The notes under the pieces are model-generated. The model had not been told where the DNA came from. It did not search any database and saw only the letters and a list, made by a program, of their open reading frames with translations. From JABWBD01 sp040768665 (GTDB lineage: Bacteria; Planctomycetota; Planctomycetia; Pirellulales; Thermoguttaceae), in assembly GCA_040768665.1 (NCBI GenBank), contig JAXGMN010000030.1:1-64000 (forward strand): a DNA stretch of 64,000 bases, written 5' to 3'. Positions within the stretch are counted from its first letter, which is position 1. Each line of letters starts with the position of its first letter. This document shows, piece by piece, positions 24,925 through 31,908 of this stretch. Position numbers and translations under genes: made by a program.

Positions 24925-25763
24925 ATTTTGCTCCGAAGACTCCGCAAAATGAGCCAGTCCCCGACGGTTTTCCGACGGTTTCGGGAGAGGCTCTTCGTCC
25001 GCCTCTCTGCCCCGTCTCCGCCTGATTCGTCCGGCTGCCCGTCGCGGCTCCCGCGAACCGGACCGGAAGTGGCCGTTGGACTTTGCGCCGCCGTACGTTC
25101 GACCACGGCCCTGGCGAATTCCTCCAGTCGCGGCGTGCGGGTTTGTCGCTCGGGCTCTGGCCAGGCGATCGCCGTGCGAAGGATGTGGTTGAGCGATGCT
25201 CCTTCAATGTAGGGCATCGCAAAATACTGCACCGAGGCCTCCTCGCCGGCCGCGAAGATCGGCACGATATGCGTTTCGTGCAGCTTGGCCAGCACGTGCT
25301 GCTCGCGGAGAAACCGCTGGCGAGCGTGCTCCGACGCAATCCCCCGCCGGATCGTCTTGACAACGACCCGTCGGTTGAGCGGCTCCTGGATCGCCTCGTA
25401 GATGTCGCCCATCCCGCCGTGCGCGATCCGTCGCACGATCCGGAAGTCGCCCACTCGTTCCGGCTCAGCAGGGTCGGACAGCGGCTGAGTCCGCCCCCGG
25501 ATTGCCCTCTTGGCAAGGCGGATCTGCTCGTCGAGTTCCGGATGCGTCGACTCGCATGCGAACTCTGAGTCGGTGCGGAGATCGCGAAGGATCGAATCCT
25601 CCAGGGCATCGAGCTCGTCCAGCACGGCCTGGCAGGGCGGGCAGTTCGCGGTCTGGCGAGCGACGCGCTCCAGCTCCTCGTCGGGCAACCGGCCCAGCAC
25701 GAAGTCGACAAGCAGCGACTCGTCGATGGCCTCCCGATGCTTGTGCTGGTCGCCGGCATGCAT
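24822..25763 (-). CDS. Ser/Thr protein kinase, N-lobe half with zinc-finger-like anti-sigma segment
   Basis: From ATG at 25763: an acidic N-terminus with NCPPCQAVLDELDALEDS (a CxxC segment like the zinc-finger domain of planctomycete kinases and anti-sigma factors), then the kinase N-lobe with RIAHGGMGDIYEA (glycine loop), VVVKTIRR (catalytic lysine) and YFAMPYIEGASLNHIL (hinge). After a low-complexity linker the frame enters palindrome copy A2, is shifted, and ends at 24822. The catalytic loop needed to complete the domain is in the other open frame, so the two halves are one broken gene. Two separate functional proteins are unlikely. Confidence 0.75.
   Translation of the reverse strand: MHAGDQHKHREAIDESLLVDFVLGRLPDEELERVARQTANCPPCQAVLDELDALEDSILRDLRTDSEFACESTHPELDEQIRLAKRAIRGRTQPLSDPAEPERVGDFRIVRRIAHGGMGDIYEAIQEPLNRRVVVKTIRRGIASEHARQRFLREQHVLAKLHETHIVPIFAAGEEASVQYFAMPYIEGASLNHILRTAIAWPEPERQTRTPRLEEFARAVVERTAAQSPTATSGPVRGSRDGQPDESGGDGAERRTKSLSRNRRKTVGDWLILRSLRSKMCLSPSSRTVLGQAPSPPASRARSRSNTSDRWRT
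24884..24993. repeat. Palindromic element A, copy 2, splitting the kinase gene
   Basis: Full-length copy with outer arms GAGCCTGTCCCAAAACCG and CGGTTTCGGGAGAGGCTC, middle arms AAGGGGACAGGC and GAGCCAGTCCCC, and inner arms ATTTTGC and GCAAAAT. It lies in the kinase between hinge and catalytic loop, and the reading frame changes across it. Confidence 0.85.
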
Positions 25764-25854
25764 AGGGATTCCCCGCCGTCCCTCGGATTTGCCCCTCTAT
25801 AAGAGATAACGGAAAAGCGTATCACCACTTTTCCAGCCGCTCGCGCCGCAAGAC

Positions 25855-25996
25855 CTCAAACTGTAAACGCCACCACCGACCCCGCGTCGGTGGGGCGATG
25901 TTTAGCAACTACAAACGCCAAAACGGCCTATAGGATCGCGGTTTGTAGTTCAAACATCGCCCCACCGGGATAAACCGCGGTGGTGGCGTTGCTGTT
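25855..25996. repeat. Palindromic element B, copy 1
   Basis: Long imperfect inverted repeat between the sigma and kinase genes. Left arm has GTAAACGCCACCACCGACCC and GGTGGGGCGATGTTT; the right arm has AAACATCGCCCCACC and GGTGGTGGCGTT. Related copies are at 31443-31538 and 49571-49673. In this position it could affect transcript stability or termination between sigma and kinase. Confidence 0.75.
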
Positions 25997-26034
25997 GCAA
26001 GTCAAGCCGCGGAATGAATTCCGTCTTGCGCCGG

Positions 26035-26636
26035 CTATTCCAATTCACCCAGTTCCTCCCGAAGTCGCCGGAGCACACGAGACTTCGCCAGCCGCACCGC
26101 TGCCGGCTTCATACCCAGCTCCGCGGCGATCTCCCTTGTCGGCTCTTCTTTGACCGCCGACCGCCAGAACGCTTCCCACGTGCGCGGTTCGAATTCCCCC
26201 CGGATCATGTCCAACGCCCGCAGGCGGAGTTGCTGTAGCGCGTCGGCTTCTCCCGTCGCTACCGATGCTTCAGAAGGTTGAGCCACCTCGTCGAGCCGCT
26301 GAAGCGCGCTGGAGCCCCCGACAGCCTCGGGTCTTCTCGCGGCCTGCCGGTGATGATCGGCGATCTTCGAACGGGTGATGGTTCGAAGCCAGCCGCGGAA
26401 CGTGGCGTCGGGCCCGTCGTGGTGAAAGCGATCGATTCCGCCGGCCACCGCCTGGAACACTTCCTGAAATACGTCCTTTGCGCCCGGCGGACGAAGTCCG
26501 CCTTGCCGAATCCAGTAGCTCACCAGCGGCCCGTAGAGGTGCACGAGCCGCTCCCACGCCTCCTGGTCGCGGGCCTTCGCCCGCTCATGAGGCTTGAAGG
26601 AGTCGACCCGACGGATAAATGATCGGCCCCGCCCAT
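26035..26636 (-). CDS. ECF-type RNA polymerase sigma factor, frameshift near N-terminus
   Basis: The protein has sigma region 2 (YGPLVSYWIRQGGL, DVFQEVFQAVAGG, FRGWLRTITRSKIADHHR) and region 4 (PTREIAAELGMKPAAVRLAK). The open frame extends upstream to 26952 but has no sigma homology there. The best start is ATG at 26636, six bases after GAGG, reading MGGADHLSVGSTPSSLM; this joins the sigma frame (AKARDQEAWERLV) only after a shift of one base near 26585. Families of this type usually read SLLERLKARDQEAW, so one base appears lost in CTCATGAGCGG. That is either a sequencing error or real inactivation. It sits upstream of the receptor kinase, as in planctomycete ECF/kinase pairs. Confidence 0.7.
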
Positions 26637-26724
26637 AGGAAACCTCGATCTGTCCGGCTAACGTCGGTGGGTGATGGTGCCAGTTTAGGCGGGTCGAGTG
26701 GCGCACGCAAGCAGGGCCAAACGG

Positions 26725-26802
26725 CCCGTGCCGGGGGAAGGAGGGTTTGGCGACGACGACGCGGGACCTCGGGTGTAGTTTCCAAACCTTCCCTCCACCG
26801 GC
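26725..26802. repeat. Imperfect inverted repeat after the oxidoreductase gene
   Basis: Arms GTGCCGGGGGAAGGAGGG and CCTTCCCTCCACCGGCAC pair with a loop of about 31 bases. It lies between the end of the oxidoreductase gene (26916) and the sigma start (26636) and may terminate the former. Nothing else is recognisable in this 279-base gap. Confidence 0.35.
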
Positions 26803-26915
26803 ACAGGGCCGGGTGGGGATGATTTCTAAGAGCGTAAGCACCCTGCCCTCGCGGCGTGCCGCGGCGAGTAGCAGTTGGCTTGCCACGCCCGCGTCGACCG
26901 GGTCTGGCGGTGGCC

Positions 26916-28253
26916 TCAGAATGTCCAGGGCTCGCGCTGTTTCCGGGTGCACAGGGCGTTGGCCTCATCGTCTGCGACGAACGCGTACTGGGCCTGGTCC
27001 CATTTCACCTTGCGATCCAGCAGCATGGCGATGTTGGCTATGTGGCAGGAGTTGACGGAGTTGACGTGGGTGAAGACGTCGGAAATCGGCAGCGAGCGAT
27101 CCTTGACGCACTCGAAAAAGTTGCCCATATGGCTGCCGGGCTTTTTCCCCTTGTAGAGCCTGGTCACCTCGTCATCGAGCCACTTCTTGTCTTCCTCGCT
27201 CATCTCCTCGATCGGCTTGCCGGTCAGGCTGCCGCGGTTGACGCGGATCTTGCCCTTGTCGCCCTCGATGATCAATTCGTTCTGCTTGCTGACGAGATTG
27301 ATCGTGTTGCCGTTGGGCAGCAGCATCGTGCAGTCGAACGTCTTGGCCACGTTGAACGAATTGGGCAGTTCCTCGACCGGCTTCTTGCCGAGGAGGTATT
27401 GAAGCGTCTCCTCGCGGCCCAGCGGGAACTCGCCCTTGCCCTCGACTTCGACGGGCCCCGTCTCGTCGCCACTGAGCGCCCACAACGCAATATCCGTGTG
27501 GTGCACGCCCCAATCGGTCACCTGGCCTCCGGAATAGTCGAACCACCAGCGAAAATCCCAGCCGATCCGCCGCGAACAAAACGGGACCTTGGGAGCCTGG
27601 CCGAGCCAGAAATCGAAGTCGAGATACTCCGGCACCTCTTCCGTCGGAAACGGCCCACCGCTGGTCGCCCCACCGACGGAACTGATCGCGTGGAGCTTGT
27701 CGCCCAGCCGTCCGCTGCGGGCCAGGGCCACCGCCTTGAGGAACATGCCGTCGAACTCGCTCCGCTGCTGCGTGCCGACCTGGAACACGCGACCGGTCCG
27801 CTTCACCGCGCCGATAATCTTCTTCCCCTCTTCGATCGTCAGCGTCAGCGGTTTCTCGCAGTAGACGTCCTTGCCGGCGTCCATGGCGTCGATCGCGATC
27901 TTGACATGCCAGTGGTCCGGCGCGCCGCACGTGATTGCGTCGACGTCTTTCCGCTCGAGCACCTTGCGGTAGTCGGCGTAGATCTCGCACTTGCCATCGA
28001 AAGGCTTTGCGAATTTTTCGGCGTTCTGCCGGTGAACGTCGGCGCAGGCGACCATGTTGCCCAACTGTGCAGCCTGCTTGCCGATGCCGCTGCCACGTCC
28101 CCCGACGCCGATCGCGGCGACCCCGAGCTTGTCGTTGGCCGATTCTTGCCGGGCGTAGGCGCTAGTCCAGAAATAGGGCGCCGCCACGCCGGCGGTTGCC
28201 AGTCCGGCTGTATTCTTGAGAAACGTGCGACGGGTGGATCGTGGTTGACTCAT
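26916..28253 (-). CDS. Tat-exported Gfo/Idh/MocA family oxidoreductase
   Basis: 445 residues from ATG at 28253 with GAGGAA eight bases upstream; a longer frame to 28346 lacks support. The N-terminus carries a Tat signal (TRRTFLKNTAGLATAGVA), so the protein is folded in the cytoplasm and exported. The Rossmann motif GVGGRGSG (~48-55) binds NAD(P), and EKPLT (~130) is the conserved lysine motif of the family. The C-terminal half (DFRWWFDYSGGQVTDWGVHH) is typical of the large planctomycete subgroup. The substrate, probably a sugar or cyclitol derivative, cannot be told. The gene is divergent from pyk. Confidence 0.85.
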   Translation of the reverse strand: MSQPRSTRRTFLKNTAGLATAGVAAPYFWTSAYARQESANDKLGVAAIGVGGRGSGIGKQAAQLGNMVACADVHRQNAEKFAKPFDGKCEIYADYRKVLERKDVDAITCGAPDHWHVKIAIDAMDAGKDVYCEKPLTLTIEEGKKIIGAVKRTGRVFQVGTQQRSEFDGMFLKAVALARSGRLGDKLHAISSVGGATSGGPFPTEEVPEYLDFDFWLGQAPKVPFCSRRIGWDFRWWFDYSGGQVTDWGVHHTDIALWALSGDETGPVEVEGKGEFPLGREETLQYLLGKKPVEELPNSFNVAKTFDCTMLLPNGNTINLVSKQNELIIEGDKGKIRVNRGSLTGKPIEEMSEEDKKWLDDEVTRLYKGKKPGSHMGNFFECVKDRSLPISDVFTHVNSVNSCHIANIAMLLDRKVKWDQAQYAFVADDEANALCTRKQREPWTF

Positions 28254-28509
28254 GCTGGATTCCTCATTGGAAGGTACAGACAGGGGAAACGCTCGAGCGC
28301 AGAGGATTGGTATTGGGCAGCGGAAACGGAGATCAAACAGGCTCATGAACTCGTCGACTTTTCACCGGCACCGGCAAACAAGATCGCCGTTGCCAGGCCG
28401 TTATTGTAATTCGCGGGCCCCTGCCGACGCCACCTTCCCAGGCGGCCGCCACCTACGAGGGAGCCGCTTGGGGACTTGGAGAAGTGTCGTTGGGTCGCTA
28501 TGTTGGGCG

Positions 28510-28597
28510 GAAGAGAGGGGGACAGGTCCATGTTTTCGGACAACGTCTTTGCCGCCAGAATGGTCGAATTGGCCTAAAATTGGACCAGTCCCCCGCC
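28510..28597. repeat. Palindromic element A, subtype copy upstream of pyk
   Basis: Reads GAGGGGGACAGGTCCATG ... ATTGGACCAGTCCCCC, a subtype matching the copy at 30176-30262. The two copies bracket the pyk gene in the same orientation. It is the only feature recognised in the 407-base divergent gap 28254-28660, which should also hold the promoters of the oxidoreductase and pyk. Confidence 0.75.
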
Positions 28598-28660
28598 GCC
28601 GTGACGTCCAATGACGGTTGCCTGGAACGATTTCGCCAATCTCGACCAACGAGCCTTCCC

Positions 28661-30112
28661 ATGCCCGACGCACAACCACCTCGGCCCCAGCGGCCCAGCC
28701 AGACTAAGATCGTCGCCACCATCGGCCCGGCTTCCGGCAGCCCTGAGTGTGTGGGCGAACTGATCCAAGCGGGTGTCGACGTCTTCCGGATCAACACGGC
28801 TCACGGAGACCTCCATGAGCACCAGACGCGGCTCGATACGATCCGCAGCCTCAGCCGTGAACTGAGCCATCCGGTCGGCGTACTCGCGGATCTGGCCGGG
28901 CCAAAGATACGGCTGGGGGAACTCCCGGGCGGCCAGTTGGAGTGCCCTCTCGACGCGGAGCTGACCTTCGTCCGCGGCCGCCGGCCCGGCGACCCCACCG
29001 AGGTGACCACCACCTACGACCCGCTCGTCGACGAGCTTTCGCCCGGCGACCGAGTGATGCTGGCCGACGGCATCGTCAGCCTGGTGGTCGTGGCGACCGG
29101 TCCCGACTACGCCCGGTGCCGCGTCGTCCAGCCTGGACTGATCCGCAGCCGGCAGGGAGTCAATCTGCCCGGTGTGAAACTCAGCGCGGCCGCGCTGGGA
29201 GAGGTGGATCGTCGCAACGCCGTCTGGGCGGCACAGAACGGTGTCGACTTCGTCGGGCTGAGCTTCGTCCGAAAGCCCGACGAAGTGGTTGAATTGAAGT
29301 CGCTCCTGAAATCGCATGGCGCAGACGCCCAGGTGATCGCCAAGATCGAAAAGCCCGAAGCGCTTGAGCGGCTGGAGGAAATCGTGCGAGCCGCCGATGG
29401 AGTGATGGTCGCGCGCGGGGACCTCGGCGTCGAAACGGATATCGCCTCGCTGGCCATGGCCCAGAAGCGGATCATCGGACTTTGCAGCAGGCTCCACAAG
29501 CCGGTCATCATCGCCACGCAGATGCTCGACAGCATGCAGCATTCGCGTCTGCCCACCCGCGCCGAAGTGACCGACGTAGCCAACGCCATTCTCGACGGCG
29601 CCGACGCCTGCATGCTCTCCGGTGAGACGGCGATCGGCCAATATCCGGTCGAATCGGTGAAGATGATGCACCGCATCGCCCTGGCCACCGAGCCGATCTA
29701 CCGCGAGCGGCCGCCGCTGCCGGCCCCGGACTTCGAGGCCGAAGGCATCAACCGGATCACCGAAGCCACCTCCTACTACGCAGGCCGGTTGGCCGAACAG
29801 GTCGATGCCAAGATGGTCGTCGTGGCCAGCGCCAGCGGAGCGACGGCCCTGAGCCTGTCGAAGTATCGCAAGTTCGTGCCGACGGTCGGCATCAGCGAAT
29901 CGGAGACAACCTTGCGGCGTATGTGTCTCTACTGGGGCGTGTTTCCGATTGCCGTTGCGCCGACCGGCAGCCCGGAAGAGATTCTCTGCTACGTGGCGCA
30001 GCGGGGCCGCGAGGCCGGCTTCGTTGGCCCCGGCGACCGCATCGTCCTGATCGCAGGCACCGGACTTCGTGTCAGCCGGCACAACATGATCGTCGTGCAC
30101 GAGGCCGACTGA
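28661..30112 (+). CDS. pyk: Pyruvate kinase
   Basis: 483 residues, the normal family length. It converts phosphoenolpyruvate and ADP to pyruvate and ATP in the last step of glycolysis. Visible motifs: TKIVATIGPASGS at the start, DLAGPKIRLGE, the active-site segment VIAKIEKPEA, GVMVARGDLGVE, KPVIIATQML and ACMLSGETAIGQYPVESV. ATG at 28661 was chosen because the open frame upstream (to 28484) only reads through a palindromic repeat. Expressed alone as far as can be seen, divergent from the oxidoreductase gene and flanked by two repeat copies. Confidence 0.95.
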   Translation: MPDAQPPRPQRPSQTKIVATIGPASGSPECVGELIQAGVDVFRINTAHGDLHEHQTRLDTIRSLSRELSHPVGVLADLAGPKIRLGELPGGQLECPLDAELTFVRGRRPGDPTEVTTTYDPLVDELSPGDRVMLADGIVSLVVVATGPDYARCRVVQPGLIRSRQGVNLPGVKLSAAALGEVDRRNAVWAAQNGVDFVGLSFVRKPDEVVELKSLLKSHGADAQVIAKIEKPEALERLEEIVRAADGVMVARGDLGVETDIASLAMAQKRIIGLCSRLHKPVIIATQMLDSMQHSRLPTRAEVTDVANAILDGADACMLSGETAIGQYPVESVKMMHRIALATEPIYRERPPLPAPDFEAEGINRITEATSYYAGRLAEQVDAKMVVVASASGATALSLSKYRKFVPTVGISESETTLRRMCLYWGVFPIAVAPTGSPEEILCYVAQRGREAGFVGPGDRIVLIAGTGLRVSRHNMIVVHEAD

Positions 30113-30175
30113 TCGACTCGACCCCTGTGCCGTGGAGCGTTGGCAAGTACTGCCTCGACTTCTGCTTTCGATCGT

Positions 30176-30262
30176 GAAGAGAGGGGGACAGGTCCATGTT
30201 TTCGGCCAACGTTTTTGTCGCCAAAACAGTCGAATTGGCCGAAAAATGGACCAGTCCCCGGC
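30176..30262. repeat. Palindromic element A, subtype copy downstream of pyk
   Basis: Closely matches 28510-28597 (GAGGGGGACAGGTCCATG ... ATGGACCAGTCCCC with GTCGAATTGGCC in the middle). It lies between the pyk stop and the secreted-protein gene. Confidence 0.75.
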
Positions 30263-30336
30263 CGTGTGCGTAGAAACGGCGGACCGTGGGACACTGCCAT
30301 GCGCACGGATCGCATCGTCTGGAAGGGGCTTCGATC

Positions 30337-31437
30337 ATGGAATTTCGACGGGGGGAGGTCGTGAGCCGAGCGACAGCCGGTGTCGTGGGGCTCGCGATAG
30401 TTTTGATTGCGATGGGGTCGCCCGTGCGCGCGCAAGACGTGGTCCCTTCCGAGCGCCCAGGACCTTCCTTGGGGTTCGAAGGTTCTTCTGTTCCCCCCGG
30501 GCGATACCCCTCTTCGGGACGAGTGAGCGACGATTCAGCCAGATCGCGCGAGACGGATCTGGCGGCCAGGCCGCTGCCGCGGATCAAACCGGGCACCGTT
30601 ATCGATCCGTCGACGCTCGATGACCGGTCGCATGTCGTGTTGCTCAGCAAGCCGCGCCTTGGCTCCGGCCCCGTCGACGAGGTCCCCGGCCTTGCCGCCC
30701 GGTACGCAAGTTTGTTGAACCTGGTGTTTCTTGCGAAGATCAGTCAGAGGCTGCCCCAAAATGTCCCGAGAAGGGGACAGGCACATTTTGCTCCGAAGAC
30801 TCCGCAAAATGAGCCAGTCCCCGGCGGTGACGCGGGGCAGTACGCGATCGAGAGCGTGGGCGTCGGCTTCGTCGTGCCGATTCGAGGAATGAATACGGTG
30901 ATTTCTTCTGAAACCCAAGAAGAACTCGGGGCGAAGCTCGATTTTATTGGGCGGCGGGTCCTCAAAGGGAATGAAGATGCGCTGCGGGCCCGACAAGTGG
31001 TGAACTCGCGGGGGATGGTGGTCTTCGACTTGGATCTGATTATGCTTCATCAAGGCGAGCACCGCTGGATGGTATTGCGACATGCCGTCCTTTTGTCACG
31101 GGAAACGGGCCAGGTGGGCACCTTTGTGTGGTTGCTCGGACATGATGGGAGGGATGGCTACACGCTGACCGATCCGACCATGCAATACCTGGCGCCCGGG
31201 ACGGTGGACGATCGAGTGCTGAATGTAAAGCCTGAAAAGTTCTTCTTGGGGGTCCCCGCCGAGGACGCGTTTGGGATCGTCAGGATTCCCCAAGGGACTC
31301 CGATTCCGATCGACCCGGCGTTTCGCGAGTTGGCGAGCACAACGCAGTTCACGGCCGACGCGGCTCAGCGGATGGAAATGAGACTGCGCAGGGCCTGGCA
31401 GTGGGCTGATGAAAAAGGGGACAGGCTCCGCAAGTAA
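30337..31437 (+). CDS. Secreted protein of unknown function carrying an inserted element
   Basis: 366 residues from ATG at 30337. A basic start and hydrophobic stretch (VGLAIVLIAMGSPVRAQD) form a signal peptide with cleavage after VRA. I do not recognise the mature domain; it has GFVVPIRGMNTVISSETQEEL, VVFDLDLIMLHQGEHRWM and DGYTLTDPTMQYLAPGTVDD, and looks globular without further membrane segments. Residues about 137-164 (RRGQAHFAPKTPQNEPVP) are palindrome copy A5, translated in frame. The last residues (DEKGDRLRK) come from another partial palindrome (AAAAAGGGGACAGGCTCCGC), so the natural C-terminus may have been lost. A protease or peptidase-like role was considered but no catalytic motif is visible. 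Confidence 0.6.
   Translation: MEFRRGEVVSRATAGVVGLAIVLIAMGSPVRAQDVVPSERPGPSLGFEGSSVPPGRYPSSGRVSDDSARSRETDLAARPLPRIKPGTVIDPSTLDDRSHVVLLSKPRLGSGPVDEVPGLAARYASLLNLVFLAKISQRLPQNVPRRGQAHFAPKTPQNEPVPGGDAGQYAIESVGVGFVVPIRGMNTVISSETQEELGAKLDFIGRRVLKGNEDALRARQVVNSRGMVVFDLDLIMLHQGEHRWMVLRHAVLLSRETGQVGTFVWLLGHDGRDGYTLTDPTMQYLAPGTVDDRVLNVKPEKFFLGVPAEDAFGIVRIPQGTPIPIDPAFRELASTTQFTADAAQRMEMRLRRAWQWADEKGDRLRK
30746..30828. repeat. Palindromic element A, in frame in the secreted protein
   Basis: Contains GAGAAGGGGACAGGCACA ... GAGCCAGTCCCC. The left outer arm (AGAGGCTGCCCCAAAATG) is present but the right outer arm is missing after CCGGCGG. It keeps the host frame open. Confidence 0.8.
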
Positions 31438-31442
31438 TCGTG

Positions 31443-31538
31443 CTCAAACGGTAAACGCTACCACCGGCCCCGCGTCGGTGGGGCGATGTTTGGCAACGAT
31501 AAACCGCGATCCTGTAGGCCGTTCTGTCGGTTTGAACG
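31443..31538. repeat. Palindromic element B, copy 2
   Basis: Shares GTAAACGCTACCACC, CCCCGCGTCGGTGGGGCGAT and CGATCCTGTAGGCCGTT with copy 1, but its right arm is degenerate. It follows directly after a half copy of element A (31408-31437) that forms the end of the secreted-protein gene. Confidence 0.65.
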
Positions 31539-31607
31539 AGCAGTCCGTTTTTATCGATTTGCCTCATTCTTCCGCAAGCGGCGCGGGTGGTAGTCGACGG
31601 GCTGTTT

Positions 31608-31707
31608 GAGACTGCCGAAAAAGGGGATACGCACCGCGACATCTTGTACCTGTCGTCACGCCAATCCGCCACTGGTTGCAGAGCCAGTCCCCTTTTTCAG
31701 CAGTCTC
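31608..31707. repeat. Palindromic element A, variant copy
   Basis: Outer arms GAGACTGCCGAAAAAGGGG and the complementary CCCCTTTTTCAGCAGTCTC surround a unique 60-base centre that contains GAGCCAGTCC at its right end. With the preceding elements it fills most of the 471-base gap 31438-31908 before the megasynthase gene. Confidence 0.7.
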
Positions 31708-31829
31708 TATTCCACCTTTATTCCACGGTTTTATTCCACGGCGGCGACTTGCGAGCAGCGCGACTGCCGGAGATTCGTCGCGTCGTTGTATATTTTCCCT
31801 GACACCCTACTTCGGGTAGGGCTAACTTC

Positions 31830-31859
31830 TTGGAAGGCTCTGCTACCCTATGATATATA
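31830..31859 (+). promoter_or_regulatory. Weak candidate promoter for the megasynthase cluster
   Basis: TTGGAA (31830-31835) and TATATA (31854-31859) are 18 bases apart, 49 bases before the ATG at 31909; each matches four of six consensus positions. A small hairpin (CCCTAC/GTAGGG, 31805-31821) lies just upstream. Confidence 0.25.
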
Positions 31860-31908
31860 GTGACGGGCCGCAAATCGGCAAACGAGGCTGCGATCAAGGA
31901 TTGTGTGC

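Noticed and set aside
26637..26952. Sigma-factor N-terminal extension to 26952
   Set aside because: No sigma homology and would overlap the oxidoreductase gene; a nearer start with a ribosome site exists.
28484..28660. N-terminal extension of pyruvate kinase
   Set aside because: It translates palindrome copy A3 and adds 59 residues not found in the family; ATG at 28661 gives the normal length.
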